Assembly: GCA_900769535.1 (NCBI GenBank)
Contig: CAAGHB010000006.1
Location: 1-26,191, forward strand
DNA from: Clostridia bacterium
Lineage (GTDB): Bacteria; Bacillota; Clostridia; Oscillospirales; Acutalibacteraceae
Direction of reading: 5' to 3'
Length of the DNA: 26,191 nt
The first letter of the stretch is position 1. Each line of letters begins with the position of its first letter. A program made the translations under genes and the position numbers. This document shows positions 1-7,870 of the stretch, one piece after another. Below the pieces are notes generated by a model. The model was not told the origin of the DNA, did no database searches, and saw only the letters and a list, made by a program, of their open reading frames with translations.

Positions 1-8
1 AAAGTTTA

Positions 9-773
9 TTAAACGCCACCGTTTTCTTTACTGCTTTGTAAAAATGCGGCGGTTTTTTCGCTTTTCGGGTTTTCAAAAATATCCTCGGGCGTACCCATTT
101 CCTCAATAATTCCGTCGGCCATATAAATGATTTTATCGGCGACGTTTTTTGCAAAGTTCATTTCGTGGGTGACGATAATCATGGTGCGGTCGCTGCTTTT
201 GAGCGCCTTTATCGCTTTCAGAACCTCGCCGGTAAGCTCGGGGTCGAGAGCGCTTGTCGGCTCGTCAAAGCAGAGGATGTCGGGAGACAGAGCAAGCGCC
301 CTTGCGATAGCGACACGCTGCTGCTGACCGCCTGAAAGCTGACAGGGATAGTTGTTCAGTCGGTCGGAAAGTCCAACCATGTCGAGCAATTCGCGCGACC
401 TTGCCTCGATTTCCTGCTTTGTCCCTGCTTTGAGCAGCTCCTGCGCAAGCATAACGTTTTTGAGCGCGGTATATTGCGGAAAGAGGTTAAATTGCTGAAA
501 AATCAGCCCAAAGCGAAGCCGTGCCTTGCGCTTTTCGGCGTCGGTATATTTTTTTGCCCTTTCGGCGTCGAAAATGGTTTCGCCGTCGACGACGATTTCG
601 CCGCCGTTCGCCGTTTCGAGAAAGTTGAGACAGCGAAGAAGTGTTGTCTTACCGCTTCCCGATGAGCCGATGATGGCGAGAACCTCACCCTTTTCGAGCG
701 AAAAGGAGATGTCGCGGATAACCTCGGTCTTGCCAAAGGATTTTTTTATGTTTTTTACTTCAAGAAAGGCCAT
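9..773 (-). CDS. Polar amino-acid ABC transporter, ATP-binding subunit (GlnQ family)
   Basis: This is the cytoplasmic ATPase that powers uptake of an amino acid through the permease encoded just upstream. The 254-residue protein has every ABC motif: Walker A GSSGSGKTT at residues 36-44, a Q-loop in FQQFNLFP near 92-99, the signature LSGGQQQ at 146-152, Walker B ILCFDEP at 166-172 with the D-loop SALDPE following, and a switch His in VTHEM. Length and motif spacing fit the GlnQ/HisP/ArtP subfamily. The start is supported by an AGGAG site seven bases upstream that lies inside the last codons of the permease gene, so the two are probably translationally coupled. It is the last gene of the importer operon within this window. 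The substrate cannot be read from the ATPase. Confidence 0.95.
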   Translation of the reverse strand: MAFLEVKNIKKSFGKTEVIRDISFSLEKGEVLAIIGSSGSGKTTLLRCLNFLETANGGEIVVDGETIFDAERAKKYTDAEKRKARLRFGLIFQQFNLFPQYTALKNVMLAQELLKAGTKQEIEARSRELLDMVGLSDRLNNYPCQLSGGQQQRVAIARALALSPDILCFDEPTSALDPELTGEVLKAIKALKSSDRTMIIVTHEMNFAKNVADKIIYMADGIIEEMGTPEDIFENPKSEKTAAFLQSSKENGGV

Positions 774-776
774 AAT

Positions 777-1484
777 TTAACTCCTGAAATAGTTCATTTT
801 TTTCTCTAAGTAGCCAAAGAGGAGGGTGAGCAGTCCGTTAAACGCGAGATAGAAAACACCGGTGTAGAACAGCGGCCAGAGCAGACCGTCGGTTTTTGTA
901 AATCTCTGGGCGTTCCAGATAATTTCGTAAACCGAAATGGTGTTTACGAGGGCGGTGTCCTTGACAAGCGTGATAATTTCGTTGCTCATCGGCGGTACAA
1001 TGCGCTTGATAACCTGCAACAAAACGACCTTAAAGAAAATCTGCGATTTTGTCATACCGAGCACCTGACCGGCTTCGTACTGACCGCGGGGTATACTTTC
1101 GATGCCGCCGCGATAAATTTCGGAAAAGTAGCAGGAGTAATTGATGATAAAGGCGATAAAGGCGGCAACAAGACGGTCCATAATGGTCCAGGTGGACAGC
1201 CACTCGACCAAAAGATTTATTACCGGAATGTCGATTTGAGCCGATTGCGCCCATATTCCGACCAGTCCCGGAACGTAGTAGATTACAAAAAGCTGTAACA
1301 TCAGCGGAGTGCCGCGGATTATCCACACGAATATTTTGACAATGAAACGGATTGGCGCAAATCGGCTCATCGACCCGAAGCTGAGGACGAGTCCGAGCGG
1401 CAGAGCAACCAAAAGGGTCATTCCGAATATTTTGAGTGTGTTCACAAAGCCCTCTAATAAGCTGAGGGTTACCGTCCAAAACAT
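777..1484 (-). CDS. Polar amino-acid ABC transporter, permease subunit (HisM/GlnP family)
   Basis: This is the inner-membrane channel subunit of the importer. The product has 235 residues and several hydrophobic segments. The stretch around residues 134-170 (YRGGIESIPRGQYEAGQVLGM) is the EAA-type loop that contacts the ATPase in His/Glu/Gln permeases. I chose the ATG at 1484 rather than an in-frame start at 1535, because 1484 is preceded by GAAAGGA at good spacing and begins at the typical first hydrophobic helix; the 17 extra upstream residues fall in a hairpin-rich leader. The gene sits four bases before the ATPase gene and 178 bases after the binding-protein gene. A single permease gene is present, so the channel is probably a homodimer. 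Confidence 0.93.
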   Translation of the reverse strand: MFWTVTLSLLEGFVNTLKIFGMTLLVALPLGLVLSFGSMSRFAPIRFIVKIFVWIIRGTPLMLQLFVIYYVPGLVGIWAQSAQIDIPVINLLVEWLSTWTIMDRLVAAFIAFIINYSCYFSEIYRGGIESIPRGQYEAGQVLGMTKSQIFFKVVLLQVIKRIVPPMSNEIITLVKDTALVNTISVYEIIWNAQRFTKTDGLLWPLFYTGVFYLAFNGLLTLLFGYLEKKMNYFRS

Positions 1485-1513
1485 AGTTTTTTCCTTTCGA
1501 TAAACAGCCGAAA

Positions 1514-1548
1514 GGCAATCGGCGGAAATTTTCATTCAGCCGACTGCC
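1514..1548 (-). promoter_or_regulatory. Intercistronic hairpin just upstream of the permease gene
   Basis: A 10-base arm (1514-1523) pairs with 1539-1548 around a 15-base loop; all pairs are Watson-Crick except one G-U in the minus-strand RNA. It lies about 30 bases before the permease start and has no T-run, so it looks more like an mRNA-stabilising or processing element than a terminator. Its role in setting binding-protein excess over the permease is inference. Confidence 0.5.
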
Positions 1549-1579
1549 CTTGTACTATTTAAGCTAACTGATTTTGCAA

Positions 1580-1622
1580 AAAATGCGAGGTTGGTCGCAA
1601 AGGAGACGAACAAATCACCTCG
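1580..1622 (-). terminator. Weak terminator-like structure after the binding-protein gene
   Basis: In the minus-strand RNA the sequence CGAGGT (1617-1622) can pair with ACCTCG (1586-1591) and is followed at once by CATTTTTTG. The 25-base loop and short stem make it a weak or partial terminator at best. A second small stem (CGGGA/TCCCG) lies between it and the end of the binding-protein gene. Partial termination here would explain high binding-protein and lower permease expression. Confidence 0.35.
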
Positions 1623-1662
1623 GTTGCGCGGGAATCCGTCCCGTGATGGTGCGAGGGATAAA

Positions 1663-2481
1663 TTATGCCTCTAATGCGAGGGTCAATTCGTACTTTTCAG
1701 CGAGGGTTTTGAGCCAGCCGCTTTCGTAAACCTTTGTCATAAAGTTGTTGAAGGTAGCGACCATATCTGAGCCCTGTCTGAATGCAACGCCGTATTCCTC
1801 GGTTGTGAGCTCAATGCCTTTTGCGAGATCGGCATAGCTTGTGCCTTCGCCTGTCATAGCGTTTGCCATTGTGATATCGATTACGCAGGCGTCAGCCGAG
1901 CCGCTCTTTACTTCGAGGAGGGCAAGCGCCTGAGTCTTTACTACTGTGAGGTTCTCAAATCCTGCGTCCTTGATGGCTGCTTCGCCGGCTGAGCCGCTTT
2001 CGGCAGCGAATTTGAGGTCCTTCATGCTGTCGGCTGTGGCATAGTCGGCAACCTTATCCTTGTTCATAACAACTACCTGAGCGTTCTTTACGTAAGCGTT
2101 CGAAACGTCCATCGACTTTTTAACCTCGTCGGTGATGGTCATACCGTTCCAAACGGCGTCGATGCTCTTTGATTTAAGCTCCATCTGCTTGCTGTTCCAG
2201 TCGATTTCAATGAATTCAACCTCAACGCCGAGTTCTTCGCCAAACTTCTGAGCGAATTCGGTGTCAAAGCCGGTCCATTCAGTGCTGCCCTCTTCCTTAT
2301 AGTTCATGGGAGCATAGTCGGTGATACCAATAACGATTTTTCCCTTGCCCTGAATATAGGCGAGGTCGGAAGCGGCTGTTTTGCCGGCGTCCTTGTCAGT
2401 GTCGGTGTTGTTGTCGCCGCATGAAGCGAAGCATCCGACGAGCATTACGAGCATAAGTAAAAGTGCAATAATCTTTTTCAT
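1663..2481 (-). CDS. Polar amino-acid ABC transporter, substrate-binding lipoprotein (SBP_bac_3 family)
   Basis: This is the extracytoplasmic receptor that captures the amino acid and delivers it to the permease. The 272-residue protein begins with a lipoprotein signal (MKKIIALLLMLVMLVGC) with a lipobox ending at Cys17; a second Cys at 21 is a less likely anchor. Mature-protein features match solute-binding family 3: IVIGITDYAPMNY near the N-terminus, GFDTEFAQKFGEELG, DAVWNGMTITDEVKKSMDVS, and the AESGSAGEAA segment that starts the second lobe. The start has AAAGAGG nine bases upstream. It is the first gene of the importer operon, behind a good promoter and a structured leader. The ligand is not determinable; by family it is a polar or basic amino acid, or cystine. 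Confidence 0.94.
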   Translation of the reverse strand: MKKIIALLLMLVMLVGCFASCGDNNTDTDKDAGKTAASDLAYIQGKGKIVIGITDYAPMNYKEEGSTEWTGFDTEFAQKFGEELGVEVEFIEIDWNSKQMELKSKSIDAVWNGMTITDEVKKSMDVSNAYVKNAQVVVMNKDKVADYATADSMKDLKFAAESGSAGEAAIKDAGFENLTVVKTQALALLEVKSGSADACVIDITMANAMTGEGTSYADLAKGIELTTEEYGVAFRQGSDMVATFNNFMTKVYESGWLKTLAEKYELTLALEA

Positions 2482-2522
2482 AATTTAATTACCTCTTTCG
2501 ACAGATTGATTTTTTATTGATT

Positions 2523-2562
2523 TGGTAACGGCCACCTACTTTTGCGTTGTAGCGTGTTACCA
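2523..2562 (-). promoter_or_regulatory. Leader RNA hairpin upstream of the amino-acid importer
   Basis: TGGTAAC (2523-2529) pairs with GTTACCA (2556-2562), then AC/GT (2534-2535 with 2554-2555) and CTAC/GTAG (2536-2539 with 2549-2552), giving about 13 base pairs with one internal loop and a nine-base apical loop. It starts about 10-15 bases after the predicted transcript start and ends about 40 bases before the start codon. It has no T-run. The GTGGTAAC part is faintly reminiscent of a T-box antiterminator, but the other T-box parts are absent. Confidence 0.45.
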
Positions 2563-2577
2563 CTTTACTATGCTAAA

Positions 2578-2605
2578 ATTATAACACGGCTCTATAAAAA
2601 ATCAA
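2578..2605 (-). promoter_or_regulatory. Sigma-A-type promoter for the amino-acid importer operon
   Basis: On the minus strand, TTGATT (2600-2605) is followed after 16 bases by a perfect TATAAT (2578-2583). The predicted start of transcription is near 2571, giving a leader of about 90 bases that contains the hairpin at 2523-2562. Confidence 0.7.
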
Positions 2606-2740
2606 GCATAATTTTCGCTTTTTTGCAATCTTTGTGTATTTTGCATATAATTTAGCGCTTTATCACGCTAAATTGCCGTGATTTACATAGTATATGTGGC
2701 AAAAAAGCAGATTTTATTCCGCCAATTTCCTTTTCATCGC

Positions 2741-2774
2741 AAAAAAACAAGCCGGCTTGTAAAAAAGCCGGCTT
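2741..2774 (-). terminator. Intrinsic terminator of the dockerin gene
   Basis: Two copies of the self-complementary AAGCCGGCTT (2749-2758 and 2765-2774), separated by six bases, form a 10-base-pair GC-rich stem. In the minus-strand RNA it is followed by GTTTTTTT. It lies about 40 bases after the stop codon of the dockerin gene. Confidence 0.88.
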
Positions 2775-2816
2775 ATCTTACATTATATTATATTTTGTTT
2801 CTGTACTTTCGCGCTA

Positions 2817-4439
2817 TTAGAAATCGACGCGTACTCGGAAAATGTCACCGCACATTGTGCTTGGTGAGGTGGTGTTTGACGGAGCACCTGCGCCAAAGAC
2901 GAAGGTTCCGTCAACGTATTCCATCGAAATCATATATGTTTCTGCATCGAATTCGAGCACCTTTGTAAAGGTGGAAAGATCCTTTGTCTTATACACGGTG
3001 TTGGTGTATGAGCCGTTGCTACCGGTTGCAGCAAGGACATAGAGCTCGTCGCCGATTACAATCATATCGAGATATGATGCGCTGCTACCTGCAAAGGTTT
3101 TCTTTGAGAATGATTTCATATCTGACGTAGTGAGGAAATATCCCGTACATATAACCGATTTTCCTGCAAATTCCATGCTTTCTTTAAAAATGTTAAAGAA
3201 TTTATCTCCGGTGCTTACGAATCCTGAGCCGGCTGAATGGAAGTTGAACTGATTTGCATCAGCGTCGTATTTATAGAAGCCATCGTATGAGCTGTCGCCA
3301 ACGTGCACCTCGTAGCAATAGAGGTCGCCGTTAAGGGTAAGGTACTGATAAACGCGGTCCCATCCGCTTCCGATGTTAGCGCCGGTAACGTTCATTCCGT
3401 CCTTTACAACGTTAACGCTGCCAAATGTTTTTCCTCCGTCGGTGGAAACAAGGGCAGCCGTGCGGTTCTTTTGGCTATCGGTACCTGCGCCGATGAATAT
3501 CTTATCGCCAAAGCCGATCATATCAAAGTTGTGCACACGCCAGTCATACGGCATAGCGTAGTTGATGAATGCAGTTTCGTCGGCGTTCAGTTCAAAATAG
3601 TGGAGAATTGCATTGTTTGAGGGGTCGATGCCTGCCGCAATCAGACGTCCGTTAATTATTGCAAAGTTAGAAACCTGCTCGTCGTCAAGGAGATCCTGAT
3701 AAACGGTTGCTTCGTCAGTTTTCGGGTCGTAGCAGGCGATGAGCGAAGGCGCCTTGTTGGAGTTATAGTCGCCGCTGCCGATATAAACCTTGCCGTTATA
3801 GGTCTGCATATCCCAGGGGTTACGGGCAAAGATGATGTCGGCGGCCGAATTGTCATAGCGCTCAAAGGCGGGAGTACCGACGTAAACGGGTACAGCGTTG
3901 ATATATCCGTCGGAATTATAAAATCCGTCCATAACCGTCGGAGTGCCGATGCCGAGAACGTACTGGCGCATAGTAACGAGGTCGGTTGCCGAAAGGGAGG
4001 CGCCGCCCGAAATTTTTGCCGCCATTAAGGGAGCTCCTTCGAGCGAATTTATGCCGAGAACAGCCATCTGAGTATAGAGAAGGTCGGCTGCACTAACCGT
4101 TCCGTCGCAGGTGACGTCGCCGCTTACAACGATTGAAAGTGTCTGTCTTACTGAGTTGTTTCTATAAAGTTTTATGGTATCGCCGGTAGCGACTCTTGCG
4201 CCGGCTTCGAGCTCGGAGCCGTTTCTAAAAAATTTAACATTTCCTCTCTGGTCAATTCCGGCATCGACGTGTACAGTCGTGCAACCGGCATAGATTGAGG
4301 AGAGGTATGTACCGTCGTTTGTAAAATTGACGGAAGTAATTGTTGTTGTTGATGCGGCGTTGCCGTTGATAGCCAGAGAGCAAACGGTAACCGCAGTGGT
4401 AAGAGCAAGGGAAACCAATCGTTTTACATTGAGTTTCAT
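2817..4439 (-). CDS. Secreted dockerin protein with a beta-propeller-like C-terminal region
   Basis: The 540-residue protein starts with a Sec signal peptide ending near NGNAAS (residue about 30). Residues 31-105 form a small beta-rich module of the kind that often precedes dockerins in Ruminococcaceae. Residues 107-165 are a type I dockerin: the first loop DVTCDGTVSAAD keeps the calcium ligands, but the second repeat (AAKISGGASLSATDL) has lost the usual Asp/Asn residues. Residues 170-540 look like a beta-propeller, with strands such as NGKVYIGSGD and GDKIFIGAGT and an Asp-box-like VSTDGGKTF at 331-339, as in sialidase/BNR repeats. No enzyme family could be assigned. The start at 4439 has GGAGG seven bases upstream; 24 extra upstream residues are rejected. 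An ATTATA (minus-strand TATAAT) at 4474-4479 suggests an own promoter, although S41 read-through is possible. No scaffoldin or cohesin gene is in the window. Confidence 0.85.
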   Translation of the reverse strand: MKLNVKRLVSLALTTAVTVCSLAINGNAASTTTITSVNFTNDGTYLSSIYAGCTTVHVDAGIDQRGNVKFFRNGSELEAGARVATGDTIKLYRNNSVRQTLSIVVSGDVTCDGTVSAADLLYTQMAVLGINSLEGAPLMAAKISGGASLSATDLVTMRQYVLGIGTPTVMDGFYNSDGYINAVPVYVGTPAFERYDNSAADIIFARNPWDMQTYNGKVYIGSGDYNSNKAPSLIACYDPKTDEATVYQDLLDDEQVSNFAIINGRLIAAGIDPSNNAILHYFELNADETAFINYAMPYDWRVHNFDMIGFGDKIFIGAGTDSQKNRTAALVSTDGGKTFGSVNVVKDGMNVTGANIGSGWDRVYQYLTLNGDLYCYEVHVGDSSYDGFYKYDADANQFNFHSAGSGFVSTGDKFFNIFKESMEFAGKSVICTGYFLTTSDMKSFSKKTFAGSSASYLDMIVIGDELYVLAATGSNGSYTNTVYKTKDLSTFTKVLEFDAETYMISMEYVDGTFVFGAGAPSNTTSPSTMCGDIFRVRVDF

Positions 4440-4519
4440 ATTTTTCCTCCACAAAAAAGTAAATATATACAATATTATAATAACACCTATATTTAAAAAT
4501 AGCAATAACAAATAAATTA

Positions 4520-5698
4520 TTATTTTGTCATAATTTTGACGGCCTGCTTAATTACGGGGTCGGTTTCGTCGGTAAGAAAATAGAAATATTTTTGTTCATC
4601 TTCGGTTAGGGTGATTTCAATGTCGGGAGTGAGTCCCTTGCCGTGAAAGTTGATGCCGCTCGGGGGGTTAAAATATGCCACCGTCAGACGCACAGCCGAC
4701 CCGTCCGAAAGAGCAAAGGTTTCCTGCATAATGCCCTTTCCGTAGGTCTTTGTGCCGATAAGCTTACCCTTTTCAAAGTCGCGTATGGACGCAGCAAAAA
4801 GCTCGGCGGCGCTTGCCGTACCTTCGTCGCAAAGCACCGTCATCGGAAGGTCAATTTCGTTCTTGTCGGATGAAAAAAGAACCTCTTTTTTGCCGTTCTT
4901 ATAGGTTGCCGAAACGACCTCTCCCTCAGGCAGTAAAATATCAAGAATTTTATCTACTGAGTCGAGAGTGCCGCCGCCGTTACCCCTTACGTCAAAGATA
5001 AGTCCGGTTGCGCCCTTGTCCGTGGCGTCGGCAATAGCGGCTTCAAACTGGGGCACGGTTGCCGCGTTAAAGTCGGTGATTTGAATGTAACAGAGGGAGT
5101 CAATCATGTGCGAAAATACGCTTGTAGTAACGTATCTGCCCCTTGTCGCCGTAAGCGAAAGCGTCTCGTCTCCCCGATTTATCGAAAGTACACAGTCGGT
5201 TCCGATTTCGCCCCTGATTTTTTCTACCGCCGCCGAAACTCCGATTTCAAGCACGTCGGTGCCGTCAACGGCGGTTATTGAGTCACCCGCCTTTATTCCG
5301 GCAAGGTCGGCCGGGGAGCCCACCGAAACGTTTATTACATAGATATAGCTTGTATCGGGGTGAGAGCAAATCGAAATCCCGATTCCTGCATCTAACCCCT
5401 CGTTATCGTCGAGCTTTTTGTTGTATTCCTCGGCGCTCATATAGGCGGAATATGGGTCGTTTAGCGCATAAACCATGCCGAGCGCTACCCCGTCCGCAAG
5501 CGTTTTCTCGTCTGTCTCGTCAACAAAGCTGCGCTTTATTCTGTCTTCGAGTTCGAGATATTTGCTTATGCCGTCGGCGTCGGTAAGATAGCCCTTTATC
5601 GAATTCGGAACAAGGCAAAGCACCAGCCCTGCCGAAAGCACGGCCGCTATTATTACTGAAATCAGCAGTACGGAAAGCGAAATCTTTTTTTCCTTCAT
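4520..5698 (-). CDS. S41 carboxy-terminal processing protease (CtpA/CtpB type) with PDZ domain
   Basis: This is a membrane-anchored serine protease acting outside the cytoplasm. The 392-residue protein has an N-terminal membrane anchor (about 8-30), a PDZ domain (about 98-185, with GSPADLAGIKAGDSI), and the S41 catalytic domain (about 195-370). The catalytic residues can be read directly: Ser296 in EGTASAAEL, Lys321 in TYGKG and Gln325, spaced 25 and 4 residues apart as in CtpB. The substrate-binding segment FDVRGNGGG is intact. The start has AAGGAA at about nine bases. It follows the M23 peptidase gene by 86 bases and belongs to the ftsEX block; in Bacillus the related ctpB gene (yvjB) also lies next to ftsEX. 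It may process or activate wall enzymes made by the same operon, which is inference. Confidence 0.93.
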   Translation of the reverse strand: MKEKKISLSVLLISVIIAAVLSAGLVLCLVPNSIKGYLTDADGISKYLELEDRIKRSFVDETDEKTLADGVALGMVYALNDPYSAYMSAEEYNKKLDDNEGLDAGIGISICSHPDTSYIYVINVSVGSPADLAGIKAGDSITAVDGTDVLEIGVSAAVEKIRGEIGTDCVLSINRGDETLSLTATRGRYVTTSVFSHMIDSLCYIQITDFNAATVPQFEAAIADATDKGATGLIFDVRGNGGGTLDSVDKILDILLPEGEVVSATYKNGKKEVLFSSDKNEIDLPMTVLCDEGTASAAELFAASIRDFEKGKLIGTKTYGKGIMQETFALSDGSAVRLTVAYFNPPSGINFHGKGLTPDIEITLTEDEQKYFYFLTDETDPVIKQAVKIMTK

Positions 5699-5735
5699 TT
5701 TATCATTTCCTTATATTTTATCGCGTAAAATAATC

Positions 5736-5773
5736 AATCCGACGGCAAAGTTTACGTCCCTTGCCGCCGGATT
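5736..5773 (-). promoter_or_regulatory. Intercistronic hairpin between the M23 and S41 genes
   Basis: Arms 5736-5748 and 5761-5773 make 13 pairs around a 12-base loop. In minus-strand RNA the one non-Watson-Crick position is a G-U pair, whereas plus-strand RNA would have an A-C mismatch, so the structure fits the direction of the operon. A short, impure T-rich tail (GATTATTTT) follows, so it could be a partial terminator or a processing and stability element. Confidence 0.55.
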
Positions 5774-5784
5774 AAGATAGCATA

Positions 5785-6945
5785 TTAGAGGTTAAAGAAA
5801 TTCATCGGGTTTATCGGCGAGCCGTTTTTACGTATTTCGTAATGCAAATGCGGTCCTGTTGATGTGCCGGTTGAGCCAACGTAGCCGACGGTTGACCCCT
5901 TCGAAACCTTTTGACCTACTTTAAGGTTACTTGCCGCTTTCATGTGGGCATAGAGGGTTGAGTATCCGTTTCCGTGGTTGATAACAACGCAGTAGCCGTA
6001 GCCGCCGTTATATTTGCTGAGCGAAACGGTTCCGTCGTCGGAAGCAACTATTCTTGCGCCGTAGATGCCGCTTGACGAAATGTCAATTCCGGTGTGGAGA
6101 CGCCATTTTTTATAAACGGGGTGCCAGCGGTTGCCGTATTTTGACGACAGCTTGTAGTAGCCGGGAACCGGCCAGGTGAACTGACCCGTACCGATTACGT
6201 TACCGGTGATTTCGTTAAGAGCGTCCTGAATTTCCTTCTGCTCGTCTTGAAGGTCCTCTAAGCTGTCTTGAAGGTCGGCAATATCACTTTCGTTATTCTT
6301 GATGATAGTATTAACCTCGGTGTATTGCTTGTCAAGCTCGGCTTGTTTTTCCTGAATTATCTTCTGCGCGTCGACAACTCCCTGCTTGTTTGCATCGATG
6401 GCCGACTTTTTCTCGTCAACCTTTGCGATGTCGTCGGTGAGCGATTTTAAGAGGGCGTTATCATATTCGCTCATCGATTTTCTAAACTGGTTTTTTTCGA
6501 GATAGTCGCCGAAATCCTCTGCCGAAAGAAGCACTTCGAGCTCGGAGAAGGAGCCGGTTGTATAAAGTATAACCAGACGCTCGGCAAAAATGTCAAGATT
6601 CTTATCAATTTCGCCGTTCAAACGGTCGATTTCGTCCTGGAAAATCTGAATTTCGGCATCATAGAGGTCAATCTGCTCTTGATAGAGGTCGATTTCCGTT
6701 TGGGTTGCCTTTATCTGCTTTTGAAGAGTTTCCTTTTGCTTTTCGTAGGGAGCGTTTTCTTTTTTTAGCTCGTTAATTTGTTGTTTCAGCTTGTTGCTTT
6801 CTTTTTTTGCGTCTTCGAGCTCTTGTTTAAGCTGGGATTCTGTCTTTTTTGCGCTGGCTTCAATTTCTACAACGGGGGTATAGCCCACCGCGAGAATGAG
6901 CATCACGATGCAAAGAGCCGCTGAAATAAGTCGTTTAAATCGCAC
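5785..6945 (-). CDS. Coiled-coil M23 (LytM) peptidase, PcsB/EnvC/CwlO-like FtsEX partner
   Basis: This is a secreted murein peptidase or hydrolase activator. The 386-residue protein has a signal peptide (about 1-31), a long charged coiled coil (about 33-245, heptads rich in Lys, Glu, Gln), a short linker, and a C-terminal LytM domain (about 254-386). The zinc ligands look complete: His284 and Asp288 in LHTGIDIS, and His368 in PHLHYEI, with His334 and His366 also present, so it should be catalytically active, unlike degenerate EnvC proteins. The start is GTG at 6945, preceded by AAGGAAGG about ten bases upstream, and overlaps the end of ftsX by 11 bases. This coupling fits the known role of such coiled-coil proteins as extracellular partners controlled by FtsEX. 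The name is by architecture; the exact orthology is not resolved. Confidence 0.93.
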   Translation of the reverse strand: MRFKRLISAALCIVMLILAVGYTPVVEIEASAKKTESQLKQELEDAKKESNKLKQQINELKKENAPYEKQKETLQKQIKATQTEIDLYQEQIDLYDAEIQIFQDEIDRLNGEIDKNLDIFAERLVILYTTGSFSELEVLLSAEDFGDYLEKNQFRKSMSEYDNALLKSLTDDIAKVDEKKSAIDANKQGVVDAQKIIQEKQAELDKQYTEVNTIIKNNESDIADLQDSLEDLQDEQKEIQDALNEITGNVIGTGQFTWPVPGYYKLSSKYGNRWHPVYKKWRLHTGIDISSSGIYGARIVASDDGTVSLSKYNGGYGYCVVINHGNGYSTLYAHMKAASNLKVGQKVSKGSTVGYVGSTGTSTGPHLHYEIRKNGSPINPMNFFNL

Positions 6946-7870
6946 GGAATTCGCTTCCTTCCTTTCGCAAGTATTTTGTAATTGTAAATGCGCTGCATAT
7001 CAGTCCGAGCACGACGCCGATAACGGCAAAGATGCCGAGCAGCTTTAATACCATATCTCTGAATGGGATGGGTGACATTTCGAGGGTTGAGCGAATGGTA
7101 TCTCCTGCAAAGTGATATACCACGTAAAGCAGTCCCGTTGTAAAGAGGGATGCGAGAACGCCGAGAAGTACACCCTCGACCATAAAGGGAAAACGGATAA
7201 ATCGGTTTGTAGCGCCGACCGCCTTCATAATGCTGATTTCGAGCTTTCGGCTGAACATTGTAATTCGAATGGTGTTCGAAACGATTACGAATGCGATTAT
7301 AAGCAGCAGGGCGATTATCCATAAGCAGCCGTTACGGACTACTATGCTGATATTGTTAATCTTTTTAGCAAGGTCGCGCTGGCTGTTAATTTCGCTGACT
7401 CCCGAAACCTTTTCAATCTCGGCTACCGTTTTGTCAAATTCGCCGAGGTCGTTAAGCTGAATTCTGGCTCCGTTGGGGAGGGGGTTGCCCTTTTCGCGAA
7501 GCTTTTCAAAAACGGCTGCCTGTTCCTTTGTATAGTTTTCGCCGAAGGTGTCGATGATGATGCCGTCGAGTCCCTTGTCAGCGGGAATGTATTCGGCGGC
7601 TTCGGCGTTTACGTTTTCGATTGCCTTCACCGTTTCAAAGGAGGACTTGCATTCCTCTTCGGACAGCTCCTTGTCGAAATAGACCATTACAACGCTTTGA
7701 TTTGCAAGGTCGCCCATTGCCTTGTTTACGTTTTCCGAAAGGACGAGAGCAACGCCCATAATGAGCATACAAGCCACCAAAACGCCGATTGATGCGAGGG
7801 ACATGAGGCGGTTAAGCCAAACGTTTTTGAATCCTTCGCCTACGAGATAACGAAAGCTGGTAAATTTCAT
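6935..7870 (-). CDS. ftsX: Cell-division ABC transporter permease FtsX
   Basis: FtsX is the membrane half of the FtsEX complex, which passes ATP-driven shape changes to wall hydrolases outside the cell. The 311-residue protein has the family layout: a cytoplasmic N-terminus (FRYLVGEGFKNVWLNRLMSLASI, about 6-28), one membrane helix (about 25-45), an extracellular domain (about 46-175), then three helices near 178-205, 228-255 and 275-300. The KLEISIMKAVGATNRFIRFPFMVEG segment between helices 2 and 3 is the FtsX/MacB core motif. It starts inside the ftsE stop region (ATGA, four-base overlap), and its 3' end overlaps the M23 gene, so three products are tightly coupled. Confidence 0.96.
   Translation of the reverse strand: MKFTSFRYLVGEGFKNVWLNRLMSLASIGVLVACMLIMGVALVLSENVNKAMGDLANQSVVMVYFDKELSEEECKSSFETVKAIENVNAEAAEYIPADKGLDGIIIDTFGENYTKEQAAVFEKLREKGNPLPNGARIQLNDLGEFDKTVAEIEKVSGVSEINSQRDLAKKINNISIVVRNGCLWIIALLLIIAFVIVSNTIRITMFSRKLEISIMKAVGATNRFIRFPFMVEGVLLGVLASLFTTGLLYVVYHFAGDTIRSTLEMSPIPFRDMVLKLLGIFAVIGVVLGLICSAFTITKYLRKEGSEFRAI

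Larger units (their letters stand above)
2482..2816. other. Intergenic region: importer leader and promoter plus terminator of the dockerin gene
   Basis: This 335-base gap contains no convincing gene. From right to left it holds the terminator of the dockerin gene (2741-2774), an AT-rich stretch, the importer promoter (2578-2605) and a leader hairpin (2523-2562). An open frame on the plus strand starting at 2678 runs into the dockerin gene and lacks a ribosome site, so I do not call it. Confidence 0.6.

Noticed and set aside
1485..1535. Upstream extension of the permease by 17 residues
   Set aside because: It runs through a strong RNA hairpin, lacks a ribosome site, and the ATG at 1484 has a good one.
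2523..2562. T-box riboswitch upstream of the importer
   Set aside because: Only a fragment resembling the antiterminator is present; there is no stem I specifier loop and no terminator before the gene.
4440..4511. Upstream extension of the dockerin protein by 24 residues
   Set aside because: The extension is very hydrophobic, AT-rich, has no ribosome site, and the ATG at 4439 has GGAGG and starts a proper signal peptide.
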